The notes below the pieces were generated by a model. That model worked only from the letters and a program-made list of their open reading frames with translations. It was not told the origin of the DNA and ran no database searches. This document shows positions 12,058 through 20,596 of a stretch of DNA of 64,000 nt, in pieces. Each line of letters opens with the position of its first letter. Within the stretch, counting starts at the first letter, position 1. The position numbers and the translations under genes are program-made. Source of the stretch: Paenibacillus sp. FSL W8-0426 (lineage in GTDB: Bacteria > Bacillota > Bacilli > Paenibacillales > Paenibacillaceae); NCBI RefSeq assembly GCF_037969725.1, contig NZ_CP150203.1, positions 5,162,001-5,226,000 on the forward strand. The letters run 5' to 3'.

Positions 12058-13047
12058 TTAAATGCCGCTGTCGCCGCGTATATTCAGCATTCGCAAAATT
12101 TCGTTTACAACCACATCCGGATGGCTGTTGTGCAAGCCATGATCTGCATTCGGGACAAAGACTTGCTTGCCCTTTCCGGACCAACCGGCAAAATCGGCTT
12201 GATCCTTTCTCCAGGCCATACTCTGATCGTCCGCATCTTCGGGATCTGCCGTCAGAATCGTCAGCGGAAACGAAAACTCCGTTCGCTCGGCCAGCACGCG
12301 CCTTGCATTGTTCTGGGCATTCCACATTTCTTCCATCATGTTTTCGTTATAAGCAAGCTTCAAGGTGGAGATGGTCGCCGCCTTTCGCATCGGTTCCGTT
12401 ACCGAACCGGGATCGATGACCCACTGGCTCGTCATCTCGTCGGAATGAAGCAATGCACGGACCACGCCCGTTTTGATCAACGCGCGGGCCGAATCGAAAT
12501 ACCACTCGGGCATCTCCATCTCCTCGGTGCAATAATAATTCGGACTGCCTCCGTCGATCATGACGATGCCGGCGACTTCATCCGGATACATCTCCGCATA
12601 CCGAATCACCTCCAGCGACCCTAGGGAGTGCCCCACCATGATAAACGGCGGACGATGTCCTGCCGACTTCAGCAATTGGTGAATCTCCCGGGTCATCGTA
12701 TCGATGTCGCGCGGCGCATCCGTATAATCGCTGTAGCCATACCCGAACCGGTCATATACCGCAAGCTTTGCATACGGTCTTAACCCTTCGTATAGCGGAC
12801 TGAAATCAGCATAAGGATTCGGCGTTCCCCAGCCCGAAGCAAAAACAATCGTTGTTTTACCCGTTCCTGTCGTGTACAAATGCATATTGCGTCCGTCGAC
12901 TTCGTACAGCTTTCCCGGCGGAATGTAATCCCTCAGATCTTGTCTCGACTGATGAGCTTCATAGATCATGCCGATCACGAGCAGAACGCCCATGGTCAAA
13001 ATGAATCCGCCAAATAACTGCAAACCCCTTCCCAGCCATTTGCCCAT
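12058..13047 (-). CDS. Membrane-anchored alpha/beta hydrolase
   Basis: A 329-residue hydrolase with an N-terminal membrane helix (residues 8-28) so the catalytic domain probably faces outward. The nucleophile elbow is VGHSLGS near residue 135; the acid residue probably lies in ILTADPEDAD and the catalytic His in NADHGLHNSHPD near residue 310. The oxyanion/loop segment FASGWGTPNPYAD near 70 is typical of proline-iminopeptidase-like family members. ATG at 13047 follows GGGAAGGG. Substrate cannot be told. Confidence 0.85.
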   Translation of the reverse strand: MGKWLGRGLQLFGGFILTMGVLLVIGMIYEAHQSRQDLRDYIPPGKLYEVDGRNMHLYTTGTGKTTIVFASGWGTPNPYADFSPLYEGLRPYAKLAVYDRFGYGYSDYTDAPRDIDTMTREIHQLLKSAGHRPPFIMVGHSLGSLEVIRYAEMYPDEVAGIVMIDGGSPNYYCTEEMEMPEWYFDSARALIKTGVVRALLHSDEMTSQWVIDPGSVTEPMRKAATISTLKLAYNENMMEEMWNAQNNARRVLAERTEFSFPLTILTADPEDADDQSMAWRKDQADFAGWSGKGKQVFVPNADHGLHNSHPDVVVNEILRMLNIRGDSGI

Positions 13048-13221
13048 GCTTTCCCTTCCCTTTACCCCATATTCGATGGTTTCTCTGTTGTCTCATCTTA
13101 CCTAAAACAGGTCCGCTTCCGAAACATTCCAGGGTCCAGTTCGTTCCCCAACCAAAGTCCAGTTTCGATCTCATACCTTCACCCAGCATACAAGCTCGAC
13201 AAGTCATATGGTTCCAAGTCA

Positions 13222-13266
13222 AAACAAAAACCCGCAAATCTCCGGCGAACGGAAATCTGCGGGTTA
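13222..13266 (-). terminator. Terminator of the exonuclease III gene
   Basis: On the minus strand, AACCCGCAGATTTCCG pairs with CGGAGATTTGCGGGTT (two G-U pairs) and runs into TTTTGTTTT. It starts 28 nt past the xth stop. Confidence 0.85.
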
Positions 13267-13293
13267 AACGCATGAAATGCAGTTATGATGACA

Positions 13294-14049
13294 TTATAGT
13301 CGAAGATTCAAACCTACCGGGCAATGATCGCTGCCCATAACGTGGCAGTCGATCCGGGCATCTTCAACCAACGGCAGCAGTTTGCCCGATACCAGGAAAT
13401 AATCGATACGCCATCCCACGTTGCGCTCTCGCACCTTCGGCATGTACGACCACCAGCTGTACACATCCGTACGATCCGGATACAAATGGCGGAAACTGTC
13501 CACGTATCCCGCTGCCAGCAAATCGGTCATCTTGCCGCGCTCCTCCAGCGTAAAACCGGAGTTGCCCTGGTTAGACTTCGGATTTTTCAGATCGATCTCC
13601 TGATGGGCCACGTTCAAATCGCCGCACACGACGACCGGTTTGCGCTGTTCCAATTCCAGAATGTACGCCCGAAAACGATCCTCCCACTCCAATCGATAAG
13701 GCAGGCGGCTCAGATCGCGCTTGGCATTGGGCGTATACACGTTGATCAGGTAAAATGCCTCGAATTCCAGCGTAAGCATCCGTCCTTCCGGCTCGCTGTC
13801 TTCTTCCATGCCGTAACGGACGGAGAGCGGTTCAATCCGGGTGAACACGGCCGTGCCGGAATATCCTTTTTTGATGGCATAGTTCCAATATTGATGGACA
13901 TCCTCACCCAGGTCCAGCTCAATTTGACCTTCTTGCAGCTTCGTCTCCTGGACGCAAAAAATGTCTGCTTGAACCTCGTTGTAATAATCTACGAATCCTT
14001 TATTGACGCAAGCCCGCAGGCCATTGACGTTCCATGATACCAATTTCAT
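13294..14049 (-). CDS. exoA: Exodeoxyribonuclease III (ExoA/Xth)
   Basis: AP endonuclease / 3'-5' exonuclease of base-excision repair. Shows the EEP-family motifs in order: MKLVSWNVNGLRA, QETKLQE (catalytic Glu near residue 34), GYSGTAVFTR, YTPNA, CGDLNVAHQEIDLKNPKSN, WRIDYFLVS and the final GSDHCPVGL with the catalytic His. 251 residues, family length. ATG at 14049 is used because GAGGAG lies 11 nt upstream; GTG at 14061 abuts that site. Single gene with its own terminator. Confidence 0.95.
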   Translation of the reverse strand: MKLVSWNVNGLRACVNKGFVDYYNEVQADIFCVQETKLQEGQIELDLGEDVHQYWNYAIKKGYSGTAVFTRIEPLSVRYGMEEDSEPEGRMLTLEFEAFYLINVYTPNAKRDLSRLPYRLEWEDRFRAYILELEQRKPVVVCGDLNVAHQEIDLKNPKSNQGNSGFTLEERGKMTDLLAAGYVDSFRHLYPDRTDVYSWWSYMPKVRERNVGWRIDYFLVSGKLLPLVEDARIDCHVMGSDHCPVGLNLRL

Positions 14050-14230
14050 CGTTTTTTCCACTCCTCACGTCCCCCAATATAGCATGGGAGATTCGTAAGG
14101 ACAAGGCCGAACATGACGATGATTCCGGACTCGTTATTCCAATGGATGATAAGCTTTTCGTGCTTCAAATCTCCTTTTAATGAATATATAACACTTTCTT
14201 CTTCCGCCACATTAGACTCTCCATCATTTT

Positions 14231-14471
14231 GAGGATATAGCGCTACTTTTTTGGTAATTCCCCTTTTCGAGGAGTTGAAGAAGCAAAGGACCCATTATAT
14301 AGAAACTGCTGAATCTAAAGAGGACGGTTACCATGTCACTTTTCGTGTCCGTCAACCGGAAGAATGGCTGAGTTGGATTCTTGGGTGGGGGCAGATGTGG
14401 TAGCCACTGAACCTGAATCATTCAAAAAACGAGTAAGAGAACAAATCGAGAAAATGAAAGTACGCTACTGA
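14231..14471 (+). pseudogene. WYL-domain regulator remnant (C-terminus)
   Basis: A reading frame without start encodes ...HYIETAESKEDGYHVTFRVRQ then EEWLSWILGWG; after a one-base loss in the G run at 14387-14391 the other frame continues ADVVATEPESFKKRVREQI to a stop at 14469-14471. The W-x-L-x-WGA-x-V-x-x-EP-E pattern is the C-terminal extension of YafY-type WYL transcription regulators. N-terminal HTH is absent, so it is a 5'-truncated, frameshifted relic. Confidence 0.65.
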
Positions 14472-14535
14472 CATACTGTTGGCAATAGGAGGCTTGTATA
14501 ATCAAGATATACAAAATGAAAGCGAGGTTATTTAC

Positions 14536-14790
14536 ATGACTTTGAAGATTGCAAATGCTTATTTTGAGGCGATGGCGAATCGAGATGTTTAAATGGTTAT
14601 TTCTCTCTCAGCTAATGACGTCAATTGTACTTCCCCTGCTGATGAGCTAAAGGGTACCGCATCTTTTCATGAATTCCATGAGAGATTTGCACAAATGCTT
14701 AACAAACTCACGTTAGTTGATGCTTTCGGCAATGACGAAAAAGCAGTTATCATCTACGATGTTTGTCAGCATTACGAGTTATACGAATAA
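14536..14790 (+). pseudogene. SnoaL/NTF2-like protein remnant
   Basis: ATG at 14536 begins MTLKIANAYFEAMANRDV, hits TAA at 14590-14592, then continues in the same frame MVISLSANDVNCTSPADELK, HEFHERFAQMLNKLTLVDAFG and ends prematurely. This order is that of small SnoaL-like (nuclear transport factor 2 fold) proteins. A nonsense codon and an altered tail make function unlikely. Lies directly before the VOC gene. Confidence 0.65.
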
Positions 14791-14827
14791 CATAAACAAG
14801 CACATATACAAAGGAGGACATTACATT

Positions 14828-15196
14828 ATGTCAGCAATTGGACCCGACTTCATTTCACTTCAAGTGAGTAATCTTGAAGGCTCTGCGGAATTCTATCAAA
14901 ACTATCTCGGACTGGTCCGCTCACAGGCGGGACCACCTCATGCTGTGGTTTTTGAAACAAAGCCTATTGCATTTGCTCTTCGTGATCTAATACCAGGAAT
15001 TGAACTCGGCTCAAGTACTCGGCCTGGACTTGGTGTCGCTCTTTGGCTTCATGCCCCTGATACGCAAGAAATCCATGATAAACTTGTTGCAGCAGGTGTA
15101 AAGATTACATCTGCACCAATAGATGGACCATTCGGGCGAACCTTTACATTTGCCGACCCAGACGGTTATCTAGTTACTCTTCACAGTAAAGCCTGA
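14828..15196 (+). CDS. VOC (glyoxalase/bleomycin-resistance fold) protein
   Basis: A 122-residue vicinal-oxygen-chelate protein. The fold is shown by FISLQVSNLEGSAEFYQNYLGL at the start, VALWLHAPDTQEIHDKLVAAGVK in the middle and FGRTFTFADPDGYLVTLH at the end; the final segment holds the Asp-Pro-(Asp)-Gly turn common to the family. ATG at 14828 has GGAGGACATT upstream. The first metal-ligand position appears to lack the usual His, so it may be a non-enzymatic or binding member. Substrate unknown. Confidence 0.85.
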   Translation: MSAIGPDFISLQVSNLEGSAEFYQNYLGLVRSQAGPPHAVVFETKPIAFALRDLIPGIELGSSTRPGLGVALWLHAPDTQEIHDKLVAAGVKITSAPIDGPFGRTFTFADPDGYLVTLHSKA

Positions 15197-15489
15197 TACG
15201 CAAATCTATTGATATGCTCCCCATACGGTAGACAGGTGAAATAATAAACCCTGTTACTGTGATGGGAGTTTTTTCATCCAAAAAAACCTTGACCGACTGG
15301 ATCGTATTCCGGGAATCGCGGGCAAACGCAAGTCCCCCAAACACGTAAAGGCAACAAATATCTTCGATCCTCACTCATCGAAGCTTCTCACTCCATACGA
15401 TGATATGATCATGATCTCGGTGCCCAGTACAGGCGAATGCAGCTCTCAAAGAAAGGCAGCGTGCCGCTTTAACCTTCTCAAAAACCAAG
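15197..15489. other. Gene-poor spacer
   Basis: About 290 nt after the VOC gene. A 66-codon minus-strand frame (15174-15374) reads like a fragment of a larger protein but has no recognisable domain or ribosome site. Nothing else is supported. Confidence 0.4.
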
Positions 15490-15527
15490 AGGCGCAGCTT
15501 TTTTTAAAAATCTTGTAAGCTGCGTCT
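15490..15527 (-). terminator. Probable terminator of the lipoprotein gene
   Basis: AGGCGCAGCTT (15490-15500) and AAGCTGCGTCT (15517-15527) form a stem; on the minus strand it is followed by CTTGGTTTTT. Located about 50 nt after the stop of the lipoprotein gene. Confidence 0.6.
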
Positions 15528-15578
15528 AGCTTCGTATTCTTTTTTAGAGTTACGCTATGAATTAATTTTCAGGGTAGT

Positions 15579-16091
15579 TTAATAAGATAGATGGACAATA
15601 TCGTCCGGGTCTGAACCAGCTGATCCCCATACTTCCCCATCAACACGATAACCACCGCCACTCCATTGAAGTAAGTAGTCTCCGGTACGCATTCCTTGTT
15701 CGAAACCTTCAAAAAGATTTATCCAATCCAAAGATTCCTCGGGAGCCATCGTTTTAACGAAATACAGTTTATTCGTATCTACGTGCGTTAAACTAACATT
15801 GACTTCATGGCTGCTATTGTTCTTCAGTAGAAGTTTTATATGTCCAACTCCCGGCTTTACTGAAAAAGGTTGCTGTACAACTGCGCCCCGAGAAGCAATA
15901 TAGTGTGAGGGTTTATTCTCTTCTTCACTTAAAGAATTAGTAAGGGTTGTAATAGCGGACTTGCTTGATAATAAACCAGACTTTGGATTAGACGTATTCT
16001 CTTCACTTGGGTTTGTTGAATCACAGGCAGTTACGGTCGACGTTATTATAGATAAAAATAAAATGGCAAAGAAAAGTCCCTTTTTATTCAC
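15579..16091 (-). CDS. Small secreted lipoprotein
   Basis: 170 residues with a lipoprotein signal peptide: KK, hydrophobic core GLFFAILFLSIITS, then lipobox TVTAC (Cys at residue 23). A Ser/Asn-rich linker follows, and the folded part (about 60-170) is beta-rich with no family I recognise (GHIKLLLKNNSSHEVNVSLTH; YLLQWSGGGYRVDGEVWGS). GTG at 16091 has GAGGGATCAAG upstream. Function unknown; outer-surface anchored. Confidence 0.75.
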   Translation of the reverse strand: MNKKGLFFAILFLSIITSTVTACDSTNPSEENTSNPKSGLLSSKSAITTLTNSLSEEENKPSHYIASRGAVVQQPFSVKPGVGHIKLLLKNNSSHEVNVSLTHVDTNKLYFVKTMAPEESLDWINLFEGFEQGMRTGDYLLQWSGGGYRVDGEVWGSAGSDPDDIVHLSY

Positions 16092-16211
16092 CTTGATCCC
16101 TCATATTCTCTTTTAGTAATTATTGTAAAACCTTTAAGACGTTTCTCGTTATTAATAACGCTATCCGTCAACGAAAGTTACATCTTAAATTTATAAATGG
16201 GACTGAAATAA

Positions 16212-16270
16212 CTTGCCCGCTTGTTGAACAAAAGCAGCCGATCACTTTGATCGGCTGCTTTCTTGGCTTT
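16212..16270 (+). repeat. GCAGCCGATCA hairpin repeat, copy 1
   Basis: CTTGCCCGCTTGTTGAACAA is followed by a perfect 13-bp stem AAGCAGCCGATCA / TGATCGGCTGCTT with a 3-nt loop and TCTTGGCTTT. Closely related copies lie at 16849-16912 and 27794-27855. Terminator-like, but no plus-strand gene ends just before it. Confidence 0.75.
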
Positions 16271-16413
16271 ATTAAGCTCCAGTTTCCCCGTATTTTAATG
16301 ATGTACATTCATCAAAGTGCTTTGCATCATGCTGTTAAACCATTGGGCACATCACAATTCGAACTTAAATCAGCAATCGGTATTCGCTTTCCTAAAGTGT
16401 ATGTAAGGTTCAC

Positions 16414-16740
16414 TTAGCGAGAAAAAACCTTTTTTATCACACTCACTAATCCAGGAACAAGAAAAAAGATGCCAAAAAAGACAGTGAGTAAATTATATTG
16501 GGGCGTTTCGTAGAAATTAAACCATTCAGTGAAAATAGGAGTGTCAAGAATCCTTCCAAATATCGTTCCATTCGTATCTCTGTAGTTAAGTTTCCAACCT
16601 GTTGCTTCAGATGTGAGAAAGAATATTTGTGACAACAAAAACACACCAATAGAAGATACCCAATATCGTTTCAGAAATGGTACAGCATTTTGTTTCCTAG
16701 CCAAAGTAACCCCATCCTTATTTAGTACTATTTTCTTCAC
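16414..16740 (-). CDS. Small membrane protein, unknown
   Basis: 108 residues with two predicted membrane helices (about 29-46 and 84-103) and a short polar loop (GWKLNYRDTNGTIFGRILDTP) between them. Starts GTG at 16740 with no strong ribosome site, which lowers certainty. No family recognised. Confidence 0.5.
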   Translation of the reverse strand: MKKIVLNKDGVTLARKQNAVPFLKRYWVSSIGVFLLSQIFFLTSEATGWKLNYRDTNGTIFGRILDTPIFTEWFNFYETPQYNLLTVFFGIFFLVPGLVSVIKKVFSR

Positions 16741-16848
16741 ATTATAAAGTTTAATACGGATATTCAGGGATTAAGTTCCAAAATTGATGTATTAAATTGT
16801 TGAAAATTAACTTTAAATTGTAATTCAACAGATCCTTCTATTCCTTCT

Positions 16849-16912
16849 AACCTGTCCGTTAGTGAATAAAAGCAGCCGATCACTTTGATCTGCTGCTTTG
16901 TTGTTTTACTCT
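16849..16912 (+). repeat. GCAGCCGATCA hairpin repeat, copy 2
   Basis: AACCTGTCCGTTAGTGAATA followed by AAGCAGCCGATCA / TGATCTGCTGCTT (one mismatch) and TTGTTGTTTTA. Immediately left of the IS110-family element at about 16.92 kb, so it could be the insertion neighbourhood or the left end of the element. Confidence 0.7.
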
Positions 16913-17039
16913 AACGTTTCCCGTTAGAATTCCTGTAAAACGAATAATTTGGAATTTGAACAAAAACGAGCGCCTCTGTACGATGGGGTTACGCACGAGG
17001 TCAAAAGCCTCAAAAAGCCCATCAGGAGGTCGCTCTACT

Positions 17040-18305
17040 ATGAAGTTTAAAGCACAAAACAAGCAAAATCAACTCATTGAAAACATTACCGTTCATCACT
17101 TGGTCATTGGTGTAGATATCGCTCAAGAAGCCCATGTGGCCCGCGCCGTCAGCTTTCGCGGGATCGCTCTGGGAAATCCGCTCGAATTCGGTAACCATCG
17201 TGAAGGGTTCGATCTGTTCGAACGCTGGATCCAAGATCTACTCAAATCCTACAAACTTAGCAGCGTCATCGTTGGTATGGAGCCGACTGGCCACTACTGG
17301 TTTAGCCTGGCACGTTGGCTTCTCAATTACGGCATAGAGCCCGTCCTGGTTAATCCCCATCTCGTCAAAAAGAACAAGGAAAACCGAGATAATACACCAT
17401 CTAAAAGTGACCATAAAGATGCGCTTGTCATTGCAGACATGGTCAAAAATGGATACTACTCCCCTGTTCGTTTCCATTCCGAAGACTACGAGGAATTACG
17501 TATTCTTATGGCGAATCGAGAGACGGTTACCAAACGCCTCAATGCTGCGGTTAATCAGATTCATCGCTGGGTAGATATTGTTTTCCCTGAACTTCGCCAG
17601 GTCTTTAAAATCCTTACTTGCACCAGTGCCATCGCAACACTCAGGCTCTTTCCTCTACCGAAAGAAATTAGTCGACTAAATACGGAACAAGTCCTTGCCG
17701 GTTGGAAGCAATATGTGAAGCGTCATGCTGGTGTTAAACGTGCTGAACTACTCATCTCACTTGCGAAATCCAGTGTGGGTACTACTCAAGCACTTCAAGC
17801 TTACAAACTCCATCTTAGACAATTAATTGAAGAATATGATCTGGCACAGCGCCAGCTTGAACAAATTGAGCATGAGCTCCGAATCATTCTTGAACGTATT
17901 CCCTATGCACAAAAACTCCTTGAAATACGAGGCATCTATGTCACAAATCTAGCTGGTATACTCGGAGAAGCTGGTGATCTAAGTAGCTATTCGCATGGAA
18001 ATGCTTTGCTTCGTCATGCTGGATTAAATCTAGCCGAGGCTAGCTCAGGGAAATGGAGAGGAAAGATGGTACTCAGTAAACGAGGCCGGCCACGCTTACG
18101 TCATTTTCTTTATCTCATGACGATGAGTATGGTCATGACAAATCCAGAAATACGAGCGGCACATCGATACAATGTAGAGGTAAAGAAACTGAAGAAGATG
18201 AAATCCATTATGAAATTAATCGGTAAAGTAGCACGAATGCTAGTCGCATTGGTTAAAGGCAGTTCCGTTTACGAACCGATCAAAGTATTCCCCCAAGCAG
18301 CATAA
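17040..18305 (+). CDS. IS110-family transposase (DEDD recombinase)
   Basis: 421 residues. N-terminal RuvC-like DEDD domain: GVDIAQEAHVARAV (first Asp near residue 25), GMEPTGHYW (Glu near 80) and SKSDHKDALVIADMV (two Asp near 120). C-terminal Tnp_20 domain: IRGIYVTNLAGILGEAGDLS and LAEASSGKWRG...SKRGRPRLRHFLY, where the catalytic Ser lies. ATG at 17040 follows AGGAGGTCGC. Intact. Confidence 0.92.
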   Translation: MKFKAQNKQNQLIENITVHHLVIGVDIAQEAHVARAVSFRGIALGNPLEFGNHREGFDLFERWIQDLLKSYKLSSVIVGMEPTGHYWFSLARWLLNYGIEPVLVNPHLVKKNKENRDNTPSKSDHKDALVIADMVKNGYYSPVRFHSEDYEELRILMANRETVTKRLNAAVNQIHRWVDIVFPELRQVFKILTCTSAIATLRLFPLPKEISRLNTEQVLAGWKQYVKRHAGVKRAELLISLAKSSVGTTQALQAYKLHLRQLIEEYDLAQRQLEQIEHELRIILERIPYAQKLLEIRGIYVTNLAGILGEAGDLSSYSHGNALLRHAGLNLAEASSGKWRGKMVLSKRGRPRLRHFLYLMTMSMVMTNPEIRAAHRYNVEVKKLKKMKSIMKLIGKVARMLVALVKGSSVYEPIKVFPQAA

Positions 18306-18310
18306 ACCAA

Positions 18311-18651
18311 TCCTCATCGACTCATGTATTCGCAGGATGACAAGAAGCACGGAGTATCGGGAGACGTTACGCAAAAGGGCTCAGACCCGTTCCGTTAGAA
18401 AGACCGACCTCCACCCCTTGGTTAGATGTGACGAAGGAATGAAAGGGCTATGACCCGTTGAGACATGGGAGTGAGAATCGCTAGGGCGAAGTGGAGACGT
18501 GCACATAATGGAACAATATAGGTAATCCTTATTCACCCTCTATTTGCGCATGCCCAATTCTCCATCTGCCAGCTACCGGCTCCTTCATCATCCTCTTCTT
18601 CACTTTAACTACAGGATGAAATCCTGCGAATTCATGAGTCTGAGTGAGGAA
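18311..18651 (+). ncRNA. Candidate 3' guide (seek/bridge) RNA region of IS110 element
   Basis: Begins just after the transposase stop. A 20-nt segment at 18319-18338 (GACTCATGtATTCGCAGGAT) is matched by its reverse complement at 18621-18640, with 19 of 20 pairs, extending outward with a small gap. Between them lies a GC-rich, gene-free stretch with repeated GGGCT(C/A)(A/T)GACCCGTT-like blocks (around 18377 and 18446). Position and structure are what is known for IS1111-type guide RNAs; that an RNA is made is inference. Confidence 0.5.
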
Positions 18652-18783
18652 ACTGAATTATTACGAGGGAGCTTAATACTTCCGCCTTTTTGCTTGTTCA
18701 TACTCTAATCCGTAGTCCTATTTTATCAGATAGAGTGTCTACAATCCCGTTTCCGCGGACTTCTTACCAACTGGGGTGTAAGG

Positions 18784-19866
18784 TCAATGATTCATATAAT
18801 GGGCATATAGTTGCTCGAAGGTTGTAAAACGTTCGACTTCTCTGCCGACCTTATCATACTCGACTAGATATTCATCCATCACTTCAAGGAACTTCTCTTT
18901 CATAACTGGTAAATCACTTGCATCAAAGTACTGCATAAGATCAAATTTCTTGGTTCCTTTCTCCACAGCCATTTCATCAAGATACCCTTGTGCTCCAAAG
19001 GCCGAAAGAAAGACATAGGAAGCATCGTTCGTTATAACGCTGTTCAACATTTTATTGCGGTAGTTGCACCATAATTCTTCGTATGTTCCCCTCAGATTAT
19101 CAAAGGTCGGAACAGGTTTAACAATGAAGTTATCACACATCGTGCGATGTAACTTCGTAACGCTTTTCAACATGTTAAAAGACGCTATACGGATATCTTC
19201 AATGGTATGAGCTTCGATGATTGACATGTATAAGGATTCGAGATCATCCGGAACATGGCGCAACGAGCGGATCTCTTCCAAATATCGCTTGATTCCTCTT
19301 TTGATGCATGTGTTATTCATATTGACCAAGGCATTGACCAGATTGTACAGAACGCCAGCAGATGCCTGTCGCACTGAACCGATATCTTCACCGAGCATCG
19401 TATCGCTGTACGCTTGCTTAGCCAGGTCGATCCATTTATTTGCTCGATGAAGACACGCTTCTCCGATCGGGTTCGAAAGTGCATCTAGCGCTTTTTGTCT
19501 GAAGTCGTTCAATTTTTCCAGATCCTCAGGCTTTGCATAGTAGAGTATTTGGAGCTCGGTTAGGCTCGATACGTCGGGACGCTCCAAGGTGGATTGCTGT
19601 TGTATTCTTGAATCCCATGGCGTGCAATAGATGTCATATCCGACGTCATCCAAGATGAAGCAATCGGATATTTCCCATCCCCTTTCTGTATGATTAATGA
19701 TAATCAAATCAAGATCGCTCTTCTCATGAAAGTCCCCGGTGCTAAATGAACCCGTAAGCCCAATAATTGCGATATCGTCTAGAAAATCTCTTTTTGCGCG
19801 TTCGATCACCATGTTAATGAGCAGTTCATTTTTGGCCAGCAGCTTCTTCTTTATGATTTCGTTCAT
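18784..19866 (-). CDS. Nucleotidyltransferase-domain protein
   Basis: 360 residues. The N-terminal minimal nucleotidyltransferase motif is clear: GSFSTGDFHEKSDLDLIII around residues 40-60 (G-S then D-x-D metal ligands), as in kanamycin nucleotidyltransferase-like proteins. The rest is helical, of the HEPN/substrate-binding type, with LHRANKWIDLAKQAY. ATG at 19866 is chosen since AAGGGG lies 8 nt upstream of it and overlaps the GTG at 19875. May modify a small molecule such as an aminoglycoside or a macromolecule; not decidable. Confidence 0.8.
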   Translation of the reverse strand: MNEIIKKKLLAKNELLINMVIERAKRDFLDDIAIIGLTGSFSTGDFHEKSDLDLIIINHTERGWEISDCFILDDVGYDIYCTPWDSRIQQQSTLERPDVSSLTELQILYYAKPEDLEKLNDFRQKALDALSNPIGEACLHRANKWIDLAKQAYSDTMLGEDIGSVRQASAGVLYNLVNALVNMNNTCIKRGIKRYLEEIRSLRHVPDDLESLYMSIIEAHTIEDIRIASFNMLKSVTKLHRTMCDNFIVKPVPTFDNLRGTYEELWCNYRNKMLNSVITNDASYVFLSAFGAQGYLDEMAVEKGTKKFDLMQYFDASDLPVMKEKFLEVMDEYLVEYDKVGREVERFTTFEQLYAHYMNH

Positions 19867-19981
19867 TCGGTACACCCCTTCGTATAATCCGGCCGTCCTT
19901 CATCACAACAACCTTAACTTGAGTCTATTGATTTAGAGGTGCGGTTACTATGTATAAGTTGATTTAATTCATCTTTGCACA

Positions 19982-20020
19982 AAATCCGCTAAACCGTCGA
20001 TACGACGATTCAGCGGATTT
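19982..20020 (-). terminator. Terminator of the CD3324-like gene
   Basis: AAATCCGCTAAACCGTCG pairs with CGACGATTCAGCGGATTT across a 4-nt loop. It lies directly after the stop of the minus-strand gene at 20023. Confidence 0.75.
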
Positions 20021-20022
20021 CA

Positions 20023-20289
20023 TCAGTTCTTTTTATAGACAATTTTCTTTATGCTTTCGCAGGACAAGAAATACCGGCCCGCCAACTCCTCTATCCTAAC
20101 TCCATTGCGGAATAAGGATTTAATCTCGGCGTTTCGAGCAGATACCCTATTTTTGCTGTGAGTTTTCTCGCCCCATTTTAGGTGTGCCTCTTTGGGTTTT
20201 GGGATATAAACCAATTCGCCTTGAACGTATTCTTGAATGGTACGTAGCAATTCTTCCGGAAAAACAGACTCGGCTTTTGAATATTTCAT
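20023..20289 (-). CDS. CD3324-family / Mor-like DNA-binding protein
   Basis: 88 residues. The family layout is visible: KYSKAESVFPEELLRTIQEYVQGELVYIPKPKEAHLKWGE, then RVSARNAEIKSLFRNGVRIEELAGRYFLSCESIKKIVYKK, a helix-turn-helix at the C-terminus as in Mor-type activators. ATG at 20289 has AAGGAGTG 6 nt upstream. Probably a small transcription factor; target unknown. Confidence 0.8.
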   Translation of the reverse strand: MKYSKAESVFPEELLRTIQEYVQGELVYIPKPKEAHLKWGEKTHSKNRVSARNAEIKSLFRNGVRIEELAGRYFLSCESIKKIVYKKN

Positions 20290-20344
20290 GGGCCTCACTC
20301 CTTATTTAATCAATCAATAAGGTGCAAAGCCAGTTCGTAGAATA

Positions 20345-20461
20345 TTACGATTCGTCGTTGGCAATGTGATTGTTTCTAAGCTCTATGCAAAGCATTGCCA
20401 TATCCTTCACTGGCTTTGCATAGAGCGATGCATGTAAGAACCCTACCCCGATGGTTTTCAA
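20345..20461 (-). CDS. Possible 38-residue peptide
   Basis: TTG at 20461 with GGAGGTGAAGC 7 nt upstream opens a frame beginning MKTIGVGFLHASLYAKPVKD and ending at TAA 20345-20347, 55 nt before the CD3324-like gene on the same strand. The good ribosome site is the only support. The sequence also carries an imperfect repeat of TTTGCATAGAGC, so it may instead be structured noncoding leader. Confidence 0.3.
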   Translation of the reverse strand: MKTIGVGFLHASLYAKPVKDMAMLCIELRNNHIANDES

Positions 20462-20596
20462 TATAGCTTCACCTCCATAGAAAATAGATAGCTGCTATAT
20501 GCTTATTATATCAGAGCTTGTTGTTCAAGATGTGTTTATGAGGCTGACACGATTGTCGCTATAACTTTTCGGTTTCTTCCTCTTGGTCGTGTTGGG

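Larger units (their letters stand above)
16920..18651 (+). mobile_element. IS110-family element (IS1111-like layout)
   Basis: One transposase gene flanked by noncoding DNA. The 5' side is short (about 120 nt), while the 3' side is ~340 nt and ends with an inverted repeat, an arrangement like the IS1111 branch, whose guide RNA lies downstream of the gene. Exact ends are not provable here because these elements make no clear target duplication; the limits given are approximate. Confidence 0.7.

Noticed and set aside
15174..15374. 66-codon minus-strand frame after the VOC gene
   Set aside because: Overlaps the VOC stop, lacks a ribosome site and no family could be named; at best a fragment.
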